Positions 6,620 to 13,861 of a stretch of 18,623 nucleotides of DNA are shown piece by piece. The notes beneath the pieces are model-generated. The model did no database searches. It saw only the letters and a program-made list of their open reading frames with translations, and was not told where the DNA came from. The position numbers were made by a program, and so were the translations under genes. The stretch is from Acholeplasmatales bacterium (lineage in GTDB: Bacteria; Bacillota_I; Bacilli_A; Acholeplasmatales; Anaeroplasmataceae). The stretch spans positions 1 to 18,623 of the forward strand of contig JAILPD010000127.1 in NCBI GenBank assembly GCA_024690445.1, written 5' to 3'. The stretch's first letter is position 1; every line of letters begins with the position of its first letter.

Positions 6620-6634
6620 GTGAACATTCGTTCG
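6620..6634 (+). repeat. right boundary repeat of the accessory module
   Basis: GTGAACATTCGTTCG matches the copy at 2391-2405 in 14 of 15 bases. It lies three bases past the hydA stop codon. A second nearby direct pair, CGGTTC-GG-ATACATA (6596-6610) and CGGTTC-AA-ATACATA (2454-2468), matches in 13 of 15. Read on the minus strand the element also contains GAAC-4-GTTC symmetry. Confidence 0.4.
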
Positions 6635-6637
6635 TTA

Positions 6638-8398
6638 TTAATTATTGTAAGTTGTCTTCTTACTATATGAAGTATGAAGATACTTATGAGAAATGTGACT
6701 ATTAGGTTCTCCTAAGAATTCCTTATAGCATTCAATAATTGAAGGATTTAAATGACTCTTACGAATCTTTGATTTAGTATCCTCATTATATAATACGCTA
6801 GCACGAAGTTTCTTATAATCAACAGTATCTTGAATCTTGGCATTAATGATTGGCTGACCACCACCATTGATACATCCACCAACACATCCCATGAATTCAA
6901 CAAAATGATATTGTTTCTTACCAGATTTTAAGATCTTGAAGAATTCTTTAATAGCCTTACCACCATGTACAACAGCGATATTTACATCTAAGCCATTAAC
7001 ATTTAATGTAGCTTCCTTAATTTCTTCCATACCTCTTACTGGTTCAAAATCAATTGGAGCTAATTCCTTATTAGTTAATTTTTCATAAACTGTACGGATA
7101 GCAGCTTCCATAACACCACCAGTAACACCGAAGATAGTACCAGCACCAGTATATTGAGCAAGAGGGCTAGTTGGCTTATAATCCTCTAATGAATTATAAT
7201 CAATTTCCTCACGTCTAATCATACGTGCTAATTCTCTTGTTGTTAATACATAATCAACATCTCTTAATCCATCAACTTCCATCTCAGGACGTGAAGCCTC
7301 ATATTTCTTAGCAATACATGGCATAACAGAAACAACAACGATATTTCTAGGATCAACCTTAATCTTATTTGCCCAATAAGACTTAATCATAGCACCACCC
7401 ATTTGATGAGGTGACTTACAAGATGATAGATGTCCTAAATAATCAGGTTCATATGTTTCAATAAATCTAATCCAGCCTGGTGAACAAGATGTAAACATAG
7501 GGAACTTACCATTATTTTGTAATCTATGGATAAATTCATATCCTTCTTCCATAATTGTTAAATCGGCAGCCCAGTTAACATCTGCGATTTCATCAAAGCC
7601 TAGTGCCTTAAATGCAGCGTACATCTTACCTTCTGCGTCAGTACCAATTGGATAACCAAATTCTTCTGATAATGCAGCTCTAACAGCTGGCGCTGCTTGA
7701 ACTACAACATACTTCTCAGGATTTCTAATTTCCTCTAAAACCTCATCAATTTGAGATTTTTCGTGGATTGCTGCTGTAGGACAAGCCTGAATACACTTAC
7801 CACAGAAAATACAGCCAGAATCGCCAATTTCATGTAATAGCGCAGGTCCTACGATAGTCTTTGAACCTCTATTATTTAAAGCTAGAATTGATAAACCAGA
7901 TAACTTCTCACATGCAGATACACATCTACCACATAATAAACACTTACCACTATCTAATTCAATAGCAGGGTTATTACCATTAATCTTTCTAGTCTTTAAT
8001 AAGAATTCATTTGAACCACTAAAGTCATTTTGAATATTATATTTACGAAGTAATGTTAAGAATTCACAATTGTGCTCACGAGGACATCTCCAGCACTCAA
8101 ATACGTGGTTCGCAGCTAAAAGCTTTAAATTTTCTTTGATTGATTTAATAACTCTTGGTGTATTTGTTCTTACAACCATACCAGGAGCTACTATAACAGT
8201 ACATGAATTCTTTAATGTTCTCTGTCCTTCTATTTCAACAACACAAACTCTACAGTTAGAATTTTCATGAATGCCCTTTAAGAAACATAGACGTGGAATA
8301 TAAATGCCAGCTTGAGTGGCGGCTTGAAGAATTGTGTAATTAGCAGGTACAGAAATTTCTTTATTATCTATTTTTAAAGTAACTAAATTCTCTTCCAT
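6638..8398 (-). CDS. hydA: [FeFe] hydrogenase catalytic subunit HydA of the NAD-linked complex
   Basis: A 586-residue catalytic subunit that reduces protons to H2 (reversibly) using electrons relayed from ferredoxin and NADH in a cytoplasmic, probably electron-bifurcating complex. In order: a [2Fe-2S] domain (Cys38, 49, 52, 66); the His-ligated [4Fe-4S] site (His98, Cys102, 105, 111); two ferredoxin-type [4Fe-4S] motifs (153-163 and 196-206); then the H-cluster domain with TSCSPGW (Cys305), MPCIAKKYE (Cys361) and GCVGGCINGGGQP (Cys505, Cys509). The C-terminus (about 530-580, RKSHLNP...LHTSY) is the small-subunit domain fused on. All cluster ligands are present. TSCSPGW has Ser where many monomeric enzymes have Cys, which I recall as common in multi-subunit NAD(P)-linked types. 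The ATG at 8398 follows AGGTG; a GTG at 8407 is weaker. It is the last gene of the operon, nine bases after hydB. Confidence 0.93.
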   Translation of the reverse strand: MEENLVTLKIDNKEISVPANYTILQAATQAGIYIPRLCFLKGIHENSNCRVCVVEIEGQRTLKNSCTVIVAPGMVVRTNTPRVIKSIKENLKLLAANHVFECWRCPREHNCEFLTLLRKYNIQNDFSGSNEFLLKTRKINGNNPAIELDSGKCLLCGRCVSACEKLSGLSILALNNRGSKTIVGPALLHEIGDSGCIFCGKCIQACPTAAIHEKSQIDEVLEEIRNPEKYVVVQAAPAVRAALSEEFGYPIGTDAEGKMYAAFKALGFDEIADVNWAADLTIMEEGYEFIHRLQNNGKFPMFTSCSPGWIRFIETYEPDYLGHLSSCKSPHQMGGAMIKSYWANKIKVDPRNIVVVSVMPCIAKKYEASRPEMEVDGLRDVDYVLTTRELARMIRREEIDYNSLEDYKPTSPLAQYTGAGTIFGVTGGVMEAAIRTVYEKLTNKELAPIDFEPVRGMEEIKEATLNVNGLDVNIAVVHGGKAIKEFFKILKSGKKQYHFVEFMGCVGGCINGGGQPIINAKIQDTVDYKKLRASVLYNEDTKSKIRKSHLNPSIIECYKEFLGEPNSHISHKYLHTSYSKKTTYNN

Positions 8399-8407
8399 TT
8401 CAAACAC

Positions 8408-10201
8408 CTACCTTACTACAATTGCTTGTACCTTTGCAGGACAAGTCTTCTTACATGTTCCACACTTAATACATAATGATTGATCAATGTGATGTCTTTC
8501 TCTCTTTTCACCACTAATTGCATTAACTGGACATGCCTTAGCACACATATCACAGCCAATACACTTTTCAGTAATATAGTACTTAGTAAGCTTCTTACAA
8601 ACACCTGCAGGACAACTCTTATCTACAACGTGAGCTTCATATTCCTTTCTAAAGTGCTTTAAAGTAGAAACAACTGGGTTTGGAGCAGTTTGACCTAAAG
8701 CACATAAGCTTGAATCCTTAATCATATCAGCTAATTCTTCAAGTCTATCTAAATCCTCTAGTGTTCCATTACCATCACAAATCTTATTTAATATTTCAAG
8801 AAGTCTCTTATTACCTTCTCTACATGGAGTACACTTACCGCATGATTCATCAACTGTGAAATCTAAATAGAATCTAGCAACGTCAACCATACAGTTGTCT
8901 TCATCCATAACGATCATACCACCTGAACCCATCATTGAGCCAATGGCAGTTAAATTGTCGAAATCGATTGGAGTATCAAGATTCTCTTCAGTAATACATC
9001 CACCTGATGGACCACCAGTTTGAACAGCCTTAAATTTACGACCATTCTTGATACCTCCACCGATACCAAAAATAACATCTCTTAAAGTTAAGCCCATAGG
9101 TACTTCTACTAGACCAGTGTTATTGATCTTACCACCTAATGCAAATACCTTTGTACCAGGTGACTTTTCAGTACCAATGCTTCTAAACCATTCAGGTCCA
9201 TTTAAAATAATTTGAGCAATGTTAGCTAAAGTTTCAACGTTATTAATTACAGTTGGCTTTTGCCATAAACCCTTATTTGCTGGGAATGGTGGTTTGTTTC
9301 TAGGCATACCTCTCATACCTTCAATTGAAGCAATAAGCGCAGTTTCCTCACCACAAACGAACGCACCAGCACCAAGTCTGATTTCTACATCAAAATCAAA
9401 TCCACTATTAAATAGGTTCTTACCTAATAAACCATATTTTCTAGCTTCCTTGATTGCATATTCTAATCTTTCAACAGCTACTGGATATTCAGCACGAACA
9501 TAGATATAACCTTGTGTAGCACCAATTGCATAACCACCGATAGCTAATGCTTCAATGATTGAATGTGGGTCACCTTCTAGTACGGCTCTATCCATGAATG
9601 CTCCTGGATCTCCCTCGTCTGCATTACAAATAATATACTTCTGAGGAGCGACATTTTGAGCACAGAACTTCCACTTTAAAGCAGTAGGGAATCCGGCACC
9701 ACCTCTACCTCTTAAGCCTGATGCTAAGATAGTTTCAATTACTTTTTCAGGAGTCATCTTTAAAGCCTTATCTAAAGCTTGATAACCATCTCTAGCAATA
9801 TATTCTTTAATATCATATGGGTTAATAACACCACAGTTTCTTAATACTCTTCTTGTTTGCTTTGCATAGAATGCTAATTCATGTAAATGTACATTAGCCT
9901 TATTCTTTGTAGCCTCATCATGGAATACTAAACTCTTTACAGCTTCACCCTTATAAATATGCTCAACACAAATTCTTCTAACATCTTGCACCTTAACATG
10001 AGCATAGAAAGTCTCATCAGGATAAATAATTACAACGGGACCTTTTTCACATAATCCGAAACATCCTGATTGAACAATAGATATTTCATCTAAAATACCT
10101 AATTCTGTTAATACATTTTCAAATTCTTTTCTAAGTTCATTTGAGCCACCTGATAAACAACCAGTTCCAGCACAAAGTAAAATAGTCATTCTATTTCTCA
10201 T
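8408..10201 (-). CDS. hydB: NuoF-like flavoprotein subunit HydB of the hydrogenase
   Basis: A 597-residue subunit that oxidises NADH at FMN and passes electrons through iron-sulfur clusters toward HydA. The N-terminal thioredoxin-fold [2Fe-2S] domain has Cys10, Cys15, Cys47 and Cys51. The 51-kDa NuoF core has the FMN loop GRGGAGFP (165-172), the NADH/FMN region GAGAFVCGEETAL (277-289), and the [4Fe-4S] motif SCGKCTPCREG (Cys454, 457, 460) with Cys500. KSCPAGVC (529-535) resembles the zinc-site cysteines of related subunits. Two C-terminal [4Fe-4S] ferredoxin motifs lie at Cys547-557 and 577-587. The architecture is that of HydB in bifurcating [FeFe] hydrogenases rather than respiratory NuoF. 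The start follows GGAGG and is two bases from the previous stop, so translation is probably coupled. Confidence 0.93.
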   Translation of the reverse strand: MRNRMTILLCAGTGCLSGGSNELRKEFENVLTELGILDEISIVQSGCFGLCEKGPVVIIYPDETFYAHVKVQDVRRICVEHIYKGEAVKSLVFHDEATKNKANVHLHELAFYAKQTRRVLRNCGVINPYDIKEYIARDGYQALDKALKMTPEKVIETILASGLRGRGGAGFPTALKWKFCAQNVAPQKYIICNADEGDPGAFMDRAVLEGDPHSIIEALAIGGYAIGATQGYIYVRAEYPVAVERLEYAIKEARKYGLLGKNLFNSGFDFDVEIRLGAGAFVCGEETALIASIEGMRGMPRNKPPFPANKGLWQKPTVINNVETLANIAQIILNGPEWFRSIGTEKSPGTKVFALGGKINNTGLVEVPMGLTLRDVIFGIGGGIKNGRKFKAVQTGGPSGGCITEENLDTPIDFDNLTAIGSMMGSGGMIVMDEDNCMVDVARFYLDFTVDESCGKCTPCREGNKRLLEILNKICDGNGTLEDLDRLEELADMIKDSSLCALGQTAPNPVVSTLKHFRKEYEAHVVDKSCPAGVCKKLTKYYITEKCIGCDMCAKACPVNAISGEKRERHHIDQSLCIKCGTCKKTCPAKVQAIVVR

Positions 10202-10203
10202 AA

Positions 10204-10563
10204 CTATTTATCCTCCTTTAATAACAATTCTGAAACTACCTTTTTACCAACGATATGCTCAGTTATAATTCTTTCAATACTTTCTGGTGTAACCTTTACA
10301 TATTGATAAAGGATACCATCATCCATATAAACATTAACAGCTACTTCATTACCCTCTTCACACTTAGGCATTTGAGTAACCATTACATTTTTAAGCCCTA
10401 AATTATAAACTGTATCTAATGCCTTTTGAAGAACCAATCTAGATCCCTTCTTGATTCCTTCATCTCCTGCAGCTACAAAAATCTTAACAGGACATTGATT
10501 TACACGAAGGCTTAGTTGTGGCATTGTTTCATCTTTAATCTTTAATAATTCATCTAATGTCAT
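10204..10563 (-). CDS. degenerate thioredoxin-fold [2Fe-2S] ferredoxin-like hydrogenase subunit
   Basis: A 119-residue protein between the NuoE-like and NuoF-like genes. Its length, its position, and the tail TQMPKC...YQYVKVTPESIERIITEHIVGKKV match the small (2Fe-2S) ferredoxin-like proteins of clostridial hydrogenase operons. Those relatives carry a cysteine in the first loop (the ATCGIAAGA type) and two in the second (TGCIGLC). Here the first loop reads AAGDEGIKKGS with no cysteine, the second reads MPKCEEGNE with one displaced cysteine (Cys68), and the only other is Cys24. A normal four-cysteine [2Fe-2S] cluster therefore cannot form. The frame is intact, with AAAAGGTGA before the ATG and tight spacing on both sides (11 and 2 bases), so it is kept and translated. 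A structural or assembly role without a cluster is the likely reading. Confidence 0.8.
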   Translation of the reverse strand: MTLDELLKIKDETMPQLSLRVNQCPVKIFVAAGDEGIKKGSRLVLQKALDTVYNLGLKNVMVTQMPKCEEGNEVAVNVYMDDGILYQYVKVTPESIERIITEHIVGKKVVSELLLKEDK

Positions 10564-10574
10564 AAAATCACCTT

Positions 10575-11063
10575 TTAAATTCCGTTTTCTAGATTTTGTA
10601 ATTGCTCAATGGCAATCTCCTTAGTGGCATTACCAAAAACTTCTTCGCCAATTGTAAATACAGGAGCTAAACCACAAGCACCTAAACATCTTGTTGCTTG
10701 AAGAGTAAATTGTCCATCCTTTGTTGTTTCACCAACACCGATTTCCAATTCCTTACTTACTGCATCTAATATTTCTTGTGATCCTCTTACATAGCACGCA
10801 GTACCTAAGCATACACCAATGATATGCTTACCCTTTGGCTCTGTTGAGAATCTAGAGTAAAATGTTACAACGCCATTTATTGTTGATACGCTGATATCCA
10901 ATTCCTTTGAAATAATTTTTTGGACATCTAACGGTATACAACCAAAAAGCTCCTGAGCTTTATGAAGAGTAGGCATTAATGGACCTGGCTTTTTCTTATT
11001 CTCATTAATTTCGGCCATAAACTCATTCATCATTTCAGGAGTTATCTCTAGCTTATTACACAT
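10575..11063 (-). CDS. hydC: NuoE-like [2Fe-2S] subunit HydC of the hydrogenase
   Basis: A 162-residue homologue of the 24-kDa NuoE subunit, first gene of the NAD-linked hydrogenase operon. The N-terminal helical bundle (about 1-75) contains ISVSTINGVVTFYSRF, typical of the family. The thioredoxin-fold domain binds one [2Fe-2S] cluster through Cys85, Cys90 (CLGTAC), Cys126 and Cys130 (CLGAC). All four ligands are present, in contrast to the next gene. In bifurcating hydrogenases this subunit relays electrons between the NADH-oxidising HydB and the other partners. The start follows AAAGGGGGA. The gene is preceded by its own promoter (TGTTAGAAT near 11110) and by the terminator of the separate hydrogenase upstream. 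Confidence 0.92.
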   Translation of the reverse strand: MCNKLEITPEMMNEFMAEINENKKKPGPLMPTLHKAQELFGCIPLDVQKIISKELDISVSTINGVVTFYSRFSTEPKGKHIIGVCLGTACYVRGSQEILDAVSKELEIGVGETTKDGQFTLQATRCLGACGLAPVFTIGEEVFGNATKEIAIEQLQNLENGI

Positions 11064-11097
11064 ATTAAAATCCCCCTTTGAAACCCTTTTACTACCT

Positions 11098-11113
11098 AAG
11101 TATTATTCTAACA
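11098..11113 (-). promoter_or_regulatory. promoter of the hydCB-hydA operon
   Basis: The extended -10 TGTTAGAAT (11113-11105) predicts a start near 11098 and a leader of about 35 bases ending in AAAGGGGGA. The -35 (TATAAA at 17 bases) is weak. No clear Rex-type palindrome is seen here. Confidence 0.5.
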
Positions 11114-11152
11114 TCTTTACTCTTAAATTTATACCTTTTTTTAATAAAATAA

Positions 11153-11184
11153 TAAAAAAAAGGAGTTAGATTTCTCAAACTCCT
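11153..11184 (-). terminator. terminator after the monomeric hydrogenase gene
   Basis: AGGAGTT (11184-11178) and AACTCC-T (11167-11161) pair on the minus strand around a ten-base loop, followed by eight T residues. It separates the monomeric hydrogenase from the hydCB-hydA operon. Confidence 0.85.
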
Positions 11185-11196
11185 AAAACGATTTCG

Positions 11197-12696
11197 CTAA
11201 TCTAGCTTCTCAAGCATATCTTTGTACTGTGTTTCAACAGATTGCTTAAGTTTAGCTTCTCTTTGACTAACGCCAACTAGAGCTTTAGCTCTACTTGCAG
11301 ATGCAAGTGTACCAGCACCTGAAACACAGCCCATAGGACAAGCCATACCCTCTAGTAAGTAACCATCATACTTACCTTGTTCTGCATCCTTAAGCATCTT
11401 TCTACAGTTATCTAAGCCTTGAGCAGCAAATACCTTAATTTCTCTATCTGGTGCAATCTTAGCAGCTGAATTAACAACAGCTTGAGCAACACCACCCATT
11501 ACAGCGAATCCTCTACCATCGGCAGATGTGATATTCTTTAATTCAGATTCAGCTAACTTAGATAAGTCAACCTTCTTAGCCGCGAACATACCGTATAATT
11601 CTTCAAATGTTAATACAAAATCAACATCGGATCTAATACTCTTTCTTGAAGCCTCAAGCTTCTTAGCTGAACAAGGGCCAACAAATACAACCTTTGAATT
11701 TGGATGAGTCTTCTTAACTAATCTAGCTGTGTATACCATTGGTGTCATAGCCATTGAAATATTTTCCTTAAATGCAGGGAATTCAGTCTTAGCCATTACA
11801 CTCCATGCAGGGCAGCATGATGTAGCCATAAATTTTAATTTGTTAGGTACATTTGTTAAATAGTCATTTGCTTCTTCAATAGTACAAAGGTCAGCACCAA
11901 TGGAAACCTCATATACACCACTAAATCCTAATTGCTTAAATGCATCATCGATAGTCTTAAGATTAACCTTAGGACCAAATTGACCAATGAAGGCAGGAGC
12001 TATAATAGCATATACATTCTTTTCACTCTTAATAGCCTTAATTAATTGGAAGATTTGTGATTTATCAGCAATTGCGCCAAAAGGACAATTAACCATACAC
12101 ATACCACAAGATACACACTTATCATAATCGATTATAGCCTTACCATTTTCATCACTATGAATTGCGTGCATACCACATGCCTTAGCACATGGTCTTTCTC
12201 TATGTACAATAGCACCATATGGACATACATTTGAGCACTTACCACAATGAATACATAAATCTTGGTTAATTATACTTCTACCATTAACAATCTTAATAGC
12301 ACCCTTAGGACATACATTCTTACAAGGGTTAGCTAAACAGCCTTGACATACATCAGTAACATAATATGATTCCTCAGGACAACCATTACATGCGAAATCA
12401 ATTACATTAATTAGAGGTGGCTCATAGAATTTTTCATCCTTAAGTGCTTCTTCAATACCTTGGTATACAGCACCATGCTCATTAGCCTTTCTAACTGGAA
12501 GACCAATTGCTAAACGAAGTCTTTCTCTAACAATTGCACGCTCAAGGAAGATAGATGATCTACCTACTGATTCTTGTAATATTTCATAAGGTAACTCTGC
12601 TAATCTATGATAATCTTCATCATCATATGCAAGCTTAGCAACCTCTTCAAAAACTCTTCTTCTAATTTTAATTAGTAATTCATATTGTTCAAGCAT
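11197..12696 (-). CDS. monomeric group B-type [FeFe] hydrogenase
   Basis: A 499-residue iron-only hydrogenase distinct from the HydA in the same window. The helical N-terminus (1-100) lacks a [2Fe-2S] domain. A cysteine-rich ferredoxin region follows: CNGC (103-106), CQGCLANPCKNVCP (117-130), CIHCGKCSNVCP (148-159), CAKAC (170-174) and CVSCGMCMVNCP (194-205). The H-cluster domain has TSCCPAW (Cys294, with the proton-relay Cys295), GPCSAKKLE (Cys342) and EGMACPMGCVSGAG (Cys453, Cys457). The TSCCPAW/GPC.AKKLE/ACP.GCV.GAG set is characteristic of group B enzymes in anaerobic Firmicutes, whose physiological partner is usually taken to be ferredoxin. It stands alone, with its own promoter (TTGAAA-17-TATCAT) and terminator, so it can be regulated apart from the NAD-linked complex. 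The start follows AGGGGG. Confidence 0.92.
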   Translation of the reverse strand: MLEQYELLIKIRRRVFEEVAKLAYDDEDYHRLAELPYEILQESVGRSSIFLERAIVRERLRLAIGLPVRKANEHGAVYQGIEEALKDEKFYEPPLINVIDFACNGCPEESYYVTDVCQGCLANPCKNVCPKGAIKIVNGRSIINQDLCIHCGKCSNVCPYGAIVHRERPCAKACGMHAIHSDENGKAIIDYDKCVSCGMCMVNCPFGAIADKSQIFQLIKAIKSEKNVYAIIAPAFIGQFGPKVNLKTIDDAFKQLGFSGVYEVSIGADLCTIEEANDYLTNVPNKLKFMATSCCPAWSVMAKTEFPAFKENISMAMTPMVYTARLVKKTHPNSKVVFVGPCSAKKLEASRKSIRSDVDFVLTFEELYGMFAAKKVDLSKLAESELKNITSADGRGFAVMGGVAQAVVNSAAKIAPDREIKVFAAQGLDNCRKMLKDAEQGKYDGYLLEGMACPMGCVSGAGTLASASRAKALVGVSQREAKLKQSVETQYKDMLEKLD

Positions 12697-12740
12697 AATT
12701 CAACCCCCTATCATTATGTAGCACAATATTTTAAAACATA

Positions 12741-12776
12741 CCTTAATATGATAATCTTTTTATATTGCTTTTTCAA
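12741..12776 (-). promoter_or_regulatory. promoter of the monomeric hydrogenase
   Basis: TTGAAA (12776-12771), a 17-base spacer and TATCAT (12753-12748) predict a start near 12741, 45 bases before the ATG. A second candidate, the extended -10 TGGTATAAT near 12805-12813, overlaps the tail of the dut terminator. Confidence 0.6.
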
Positions 12777-12812
12777 CCTAAAAAACGTTTTGTTGATATT
12801 TTTATTATACCA

Positions 12813-12840
12813 TAAAAATAAAAATCCACCACAAGGTGGA
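12813..12840 (-). terminator. terminator of the nrdD-nrdG-dut operon
   Basis: TCCACC, loop TTGT and GGTGGA pair (12840-12825), followed by TTTTTATTTTTATGG on the minus strand, five bases after the dut stop. Confidence 0.85.
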
Positions 12841-12845
12841 CCTTA

Positions 12846-13355
12846 TTATTTAGTTGTACTACCAAAACCGCCGTTTCTAATTGATTTTACATCATCATCA
12901 AACGTAATACCATATTCAACAAATATACCTTGCATAAATCCAGTTCCAGCCTTAATCTCTAAAACTTTACCTTCATTTGAGTCATTTGTTATTTTAGCGA
13001 ATATATGACCCTCATTATCAGAATAATAATAATCAGAATCAATAATACCAACTGTATTATTTAATTGAAGTCTATATTTAAATCCTAATCCTGATCTAGG
13101 ATAAAGCTTTAAAACATAGTTTTCTTCCATTGACACTCTAATTCCTGTTGGAACCTTAATTGTCTCACCTGGAGCCAATTTAATATCAAATGGGGCGTAG
13201 AAATCATATCCCGCACTGCCACGTGTCGCACGTGCAGGAAGCTTTATGCTGTTATAATATGACTCTACTGAATCAGAAGATTCATTATCAAAACCAGTTT
13301 TGAACTGGTTATAAGATACTTTTTCAAATTTTCCTACTCTTTTAAATTCACTCAT
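12846..13355 (-). CDS. dut: dUTP diphosphatase (dUTPase)
   Basis: A 169-residue trimeric-type dUTPase that cleaves dUTP to dUMP and pyrophosphate, keeping uracil out of DNA and supplying dUMP for dTTP. All five family motifs are present in order: ATRGSAGYDF (43-52), PRSGLG (86-91), GIIDSDYY (103-110, with the catalytic-water Asp), GTGFMQGIF (137-145) and RNGGFGSTT (160-168). The roughly 35-residue N-terminal extension is longer than in short bacterial enzymes. The start overlaps the nrdG stop by one base (TAATG), so translation is probably coupled, and it is the last gene of the anaerobic nucleotide operon. That placement fits: the reductase makes deoxyuridine nucleotides that this enzyme then clears. 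Confidence 0.92.
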   Translation of the reverse strand: MSEFKRVGKFEKVSYNQFKTGFDNESSDSVESYYNSIKLPARATRGSAGYDFYAPFDIKLAPGETIKVPTGIRVSMEENYVLKLYPRSGLGFKYRLQLNNTVGIIDSDYYYSDNEGHIFAKITNDSNEGKVLEIKAGTGFMQGIFVEYGITFDDDVKSIRNGGFGSTTK

Positions 13356-13858
13356 TAGCTAGCTGAACCATCCTCAAATAGAATTACCTTTCCTTCACGT
13401 TTTGTCTTTTTAACATCAATAACTCTTTGATTAGATGAACCAACCCAATGAAGCTTAGGATCAAATTTATCAATTTCAAAACGACCATCACAAATTACAT
13501 CTAACATACTAATAAATGGTAAACCAGATATTTGCTCATATGTATAACCTGTATATAGCCACTTTGTCTTATGTGGGAACTTAGCATTAATTTCTGCTAT
13601 AAGCTCACCGATTTCATTTACATGTCCAGGATAAAGTGGATCACCACCGCTGAATGTGATTCCTGAAACATAAGGCTTCTCTAATTCTGCAAAAATCTCT
13701 TGCTTTGCAGCTTCATCAAAAGGAATACCACCATTAGGGTCGTGAGTAATAGGGTTTTGACAATATGGGCAATGATGTTGACATCCTGCCACCCAAAGTA
13801 CTACTCTCAAACCGCTACCATTCAGCATATCATCCTTTGTGATATTATGGTAACGCAT
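13355..13858 (-). CDS. nrdG: anaerobic ribonucleotide reductase activating protein
   Basis: A 167-residue radical S-adenosylmethionine enzyme that generates the glycyl radical on NrdD. GCQHHCPYCQN supplies the CxxxCxxC ligands (Cys26, Cys30, Cys33) of the [4Fe-4S] cluster. SGGDPL (about 69-74) is the conserved SAM-contact region. Size and the opening RYHNITKDDMLNG are typical of NrdG. It starts three bases after the nrdD stop, with its GAAAGGAAG ribosome binding site inside the end of nrdD, and shares one base with dut, so the three genes form a single translationally linked unit. The activase requires anaerobic conditions, consistent with the rest of the window. Confidence 0.95.
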   Translation of the reverse strand: MRYHNITKDDMLNGSGLRVVLWVAGCQHHCPYCQNPITHDPNGGIPFDEAAKQEIFAELEKPYVSGITFSGGDPLYPGHVNEIGELIAEINAKFPHKTKWLYTGYTYEQISGLPFISMLDVICDGRFEIDKFDPKLHWVGSSNQRVIDVKKTKREGKVILFEDGSAS

Positions 13859-13861
13859 TTA

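Noticed and set aside
6621..6634. LexA/DinR-like box CGAACGAATGTTCA on the minus strand, matching CGAAC-4-GTTC
   Set aside because: It lies three bases after the hydA stop and upstream of two terminators, about 180 bases from the module promoter, so it is badly placed for an SOS operator. The partner copy at 2392-2405 has a broken half-site.
12846..13355. Phage origin for the dUTPase gene
   Set aside because: It overlaps nrdG by one base inside a nucleotide-metabolism operon, so a housekeeping role is the simpler reading.
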